5,604 nt of DNA, from the NCBI GenBank assembly GCA_029259675.1, contig JAJDES010000362.1, positions 1 through 5,604 of the forward strand, written 5' to 3'. The stretch comes from Planctomycetota bacterium. GTDB taxonomy: Bacteria; Planctomycetota; UBA1135; GCA-002686595. This document shows, piece after piece, positions 5,163 through 5,604 of this stretch; positions within the stretch are counted from its first letter, which is position 1; each line of letters opens with the position of its first letter. The notes beneath the pieces were generated by a model, which did no database searches, was not told the DNA's origin, and worked only from the letters and a program-made list of their open reading frames with translations. The position numbers and the translations under genes were made by a program.

Positions 5163-5604
5163 CTATTGATTAAAGGCACTTTCGCGATCGGCGACTTCGC
5201 GCTCCAAAATCGCGCGGACTTGGTCGTGGTGTTCGGGCGCGAGGGCGACGGCTTCCCACAGGCCGAATTTTTGGAATCGCAGGTGCTCGCCCATCAGGCG
5301 CCAACTTTCGAACTCGTTGAAGGAGAGTACGGTCCAGCCCAAACGCAGGCCCTTGTCGCCGCAAATTTGATCGCGAGAGTCGGGCCGGATCAGGTGGAAA
5401 ATGCCCGCGAGCAAAATCAGTGGAAGCATGCTCGGCAACAGCTCCCGAGACTCCGCGGGAATCGCCAGCGCAAGCAAAAGCGCGAGAGCCAGAGCGGCCT
5501 GGAGCATGCGCGGCTTGCGGTCGGCAAAATTGCGCTGCAATGGCGTGCCGACGGCATCTTGTTGGCGAGCGCGCAACGCAAGCACGGTAGCGATACCGAT
5601 CAGG
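5163..5604 (-). CDS. Membrane protein with C-terminal PH-like/DUF5673-like domain, 5' end outside the window
   Basis: The minus-strand frame is open to the right edge. A GTG at 5583-5585 could serve as start (140 residues), but the codons before it read LIGIAT and continue into VLALRARQQ, which looks like the end of a membrane helix. The gene is therefore probably truncated by the window. Counting from that GTG, two closely spaced hydrophobic segments lie at 27-44 and 49-66. A soluble C-terminal part follows (72-134), including ICGDKGLRLGWTVLSFNEF, SWRLMGEHLRF and a final helix HHDQVRAILEREV. This arrangement (helix pair, then a strand pattern with G-[IL] and W/F-x-E/D-I/F, ending in a short helix) resembles the DUF5673/YcxB type of membrane-tethered PH-like domain. 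That resemblance is from memory and moderate. No function can be assigned. The gene converges on the sigma fusion and is probably unrelated to it. Confidence 0.7.
   Translation of the reverse strand, partial: LIGIATVLALRARQQDAVGTPLQRNFADRKPRMLQAALALALLLALAIPAESRELLPSMLPLILLAGIFHLIRPDSRDQICGDKGLRLGWTVLSFNEFESWRLMGEHLRFQKFGLWEAVALAPEHHDQVRAILEREVADRESAFNQ

Overview
The window looks like a high-G+C, diderm (Gram-negative type) bacterium, most probably a planctomycete (Planctomycetota). The main reason is the gene at 2440-5076. It joins an ECF-type sigma factor to a membrane segment and then to a chain of carboxypeptidase-regulatory-like beta-sandwich domains, an architecture I associate with planctomycete genomes. 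A WaaP/Kdo-type kinase gene also fits an organism with a lipopolysaccharide-like envelope. No rRNA, tRNA, IS element or CRISPR array is visible. The taxonomic call is an inference from protein style, not from a marker gene.

Layout, left to right. Positions 1-102 hold the 3' flank of the first gene, a hairpin, and a doubtful minus-strand start running off the left edge. At 103-729 (minus) is a small SAM-dependent methyltransferase of TehB-like type with a Ser/Gly/Pro-rich insert. A short divergent intergenic region (about 730-814) contains a perfect 10-bp palindrome. From about 815 to 2295 (plus) runs a two-gene unit: a second, unrelated class I methyltransferase (DVPCGSGR type) whose stop codon overlaps, as GTGA, the start of a WaaP/InaA-like small-molecule or LPS kinase. 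A 144-bp gap (2296-2439) carries an 18-bp near-palindrome, a strong Shine-Dalgarno sequence and a small hairpin. At 2440-5076 (plus) is the sigma factor/transmembrane/five-repeat fusion protein, the most interesting gene here. A convergent 86-bp gap (5077-5162) contains a GC-rich hairpin. From 5163 to the right edge (minus) is a membrane protein whose 5' end lies outside the window.

How the genes may work together. The methyltransferase and kinase are translationally coupled and probably act in one pathway, possibly decoration of an envelope glycan or lipid, although the substrate cannot be read from sequence. The sigma fusion predicts a transcription factor that carries its own membrane anchor and outward-facing sensor, with no separate anti-sigma gene next to it. 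An in-frame ATG with a well-spaced GGAG (3007-3021) lies exactly at the membrane/signal segment, so the exported half might also be made as a separate protein.
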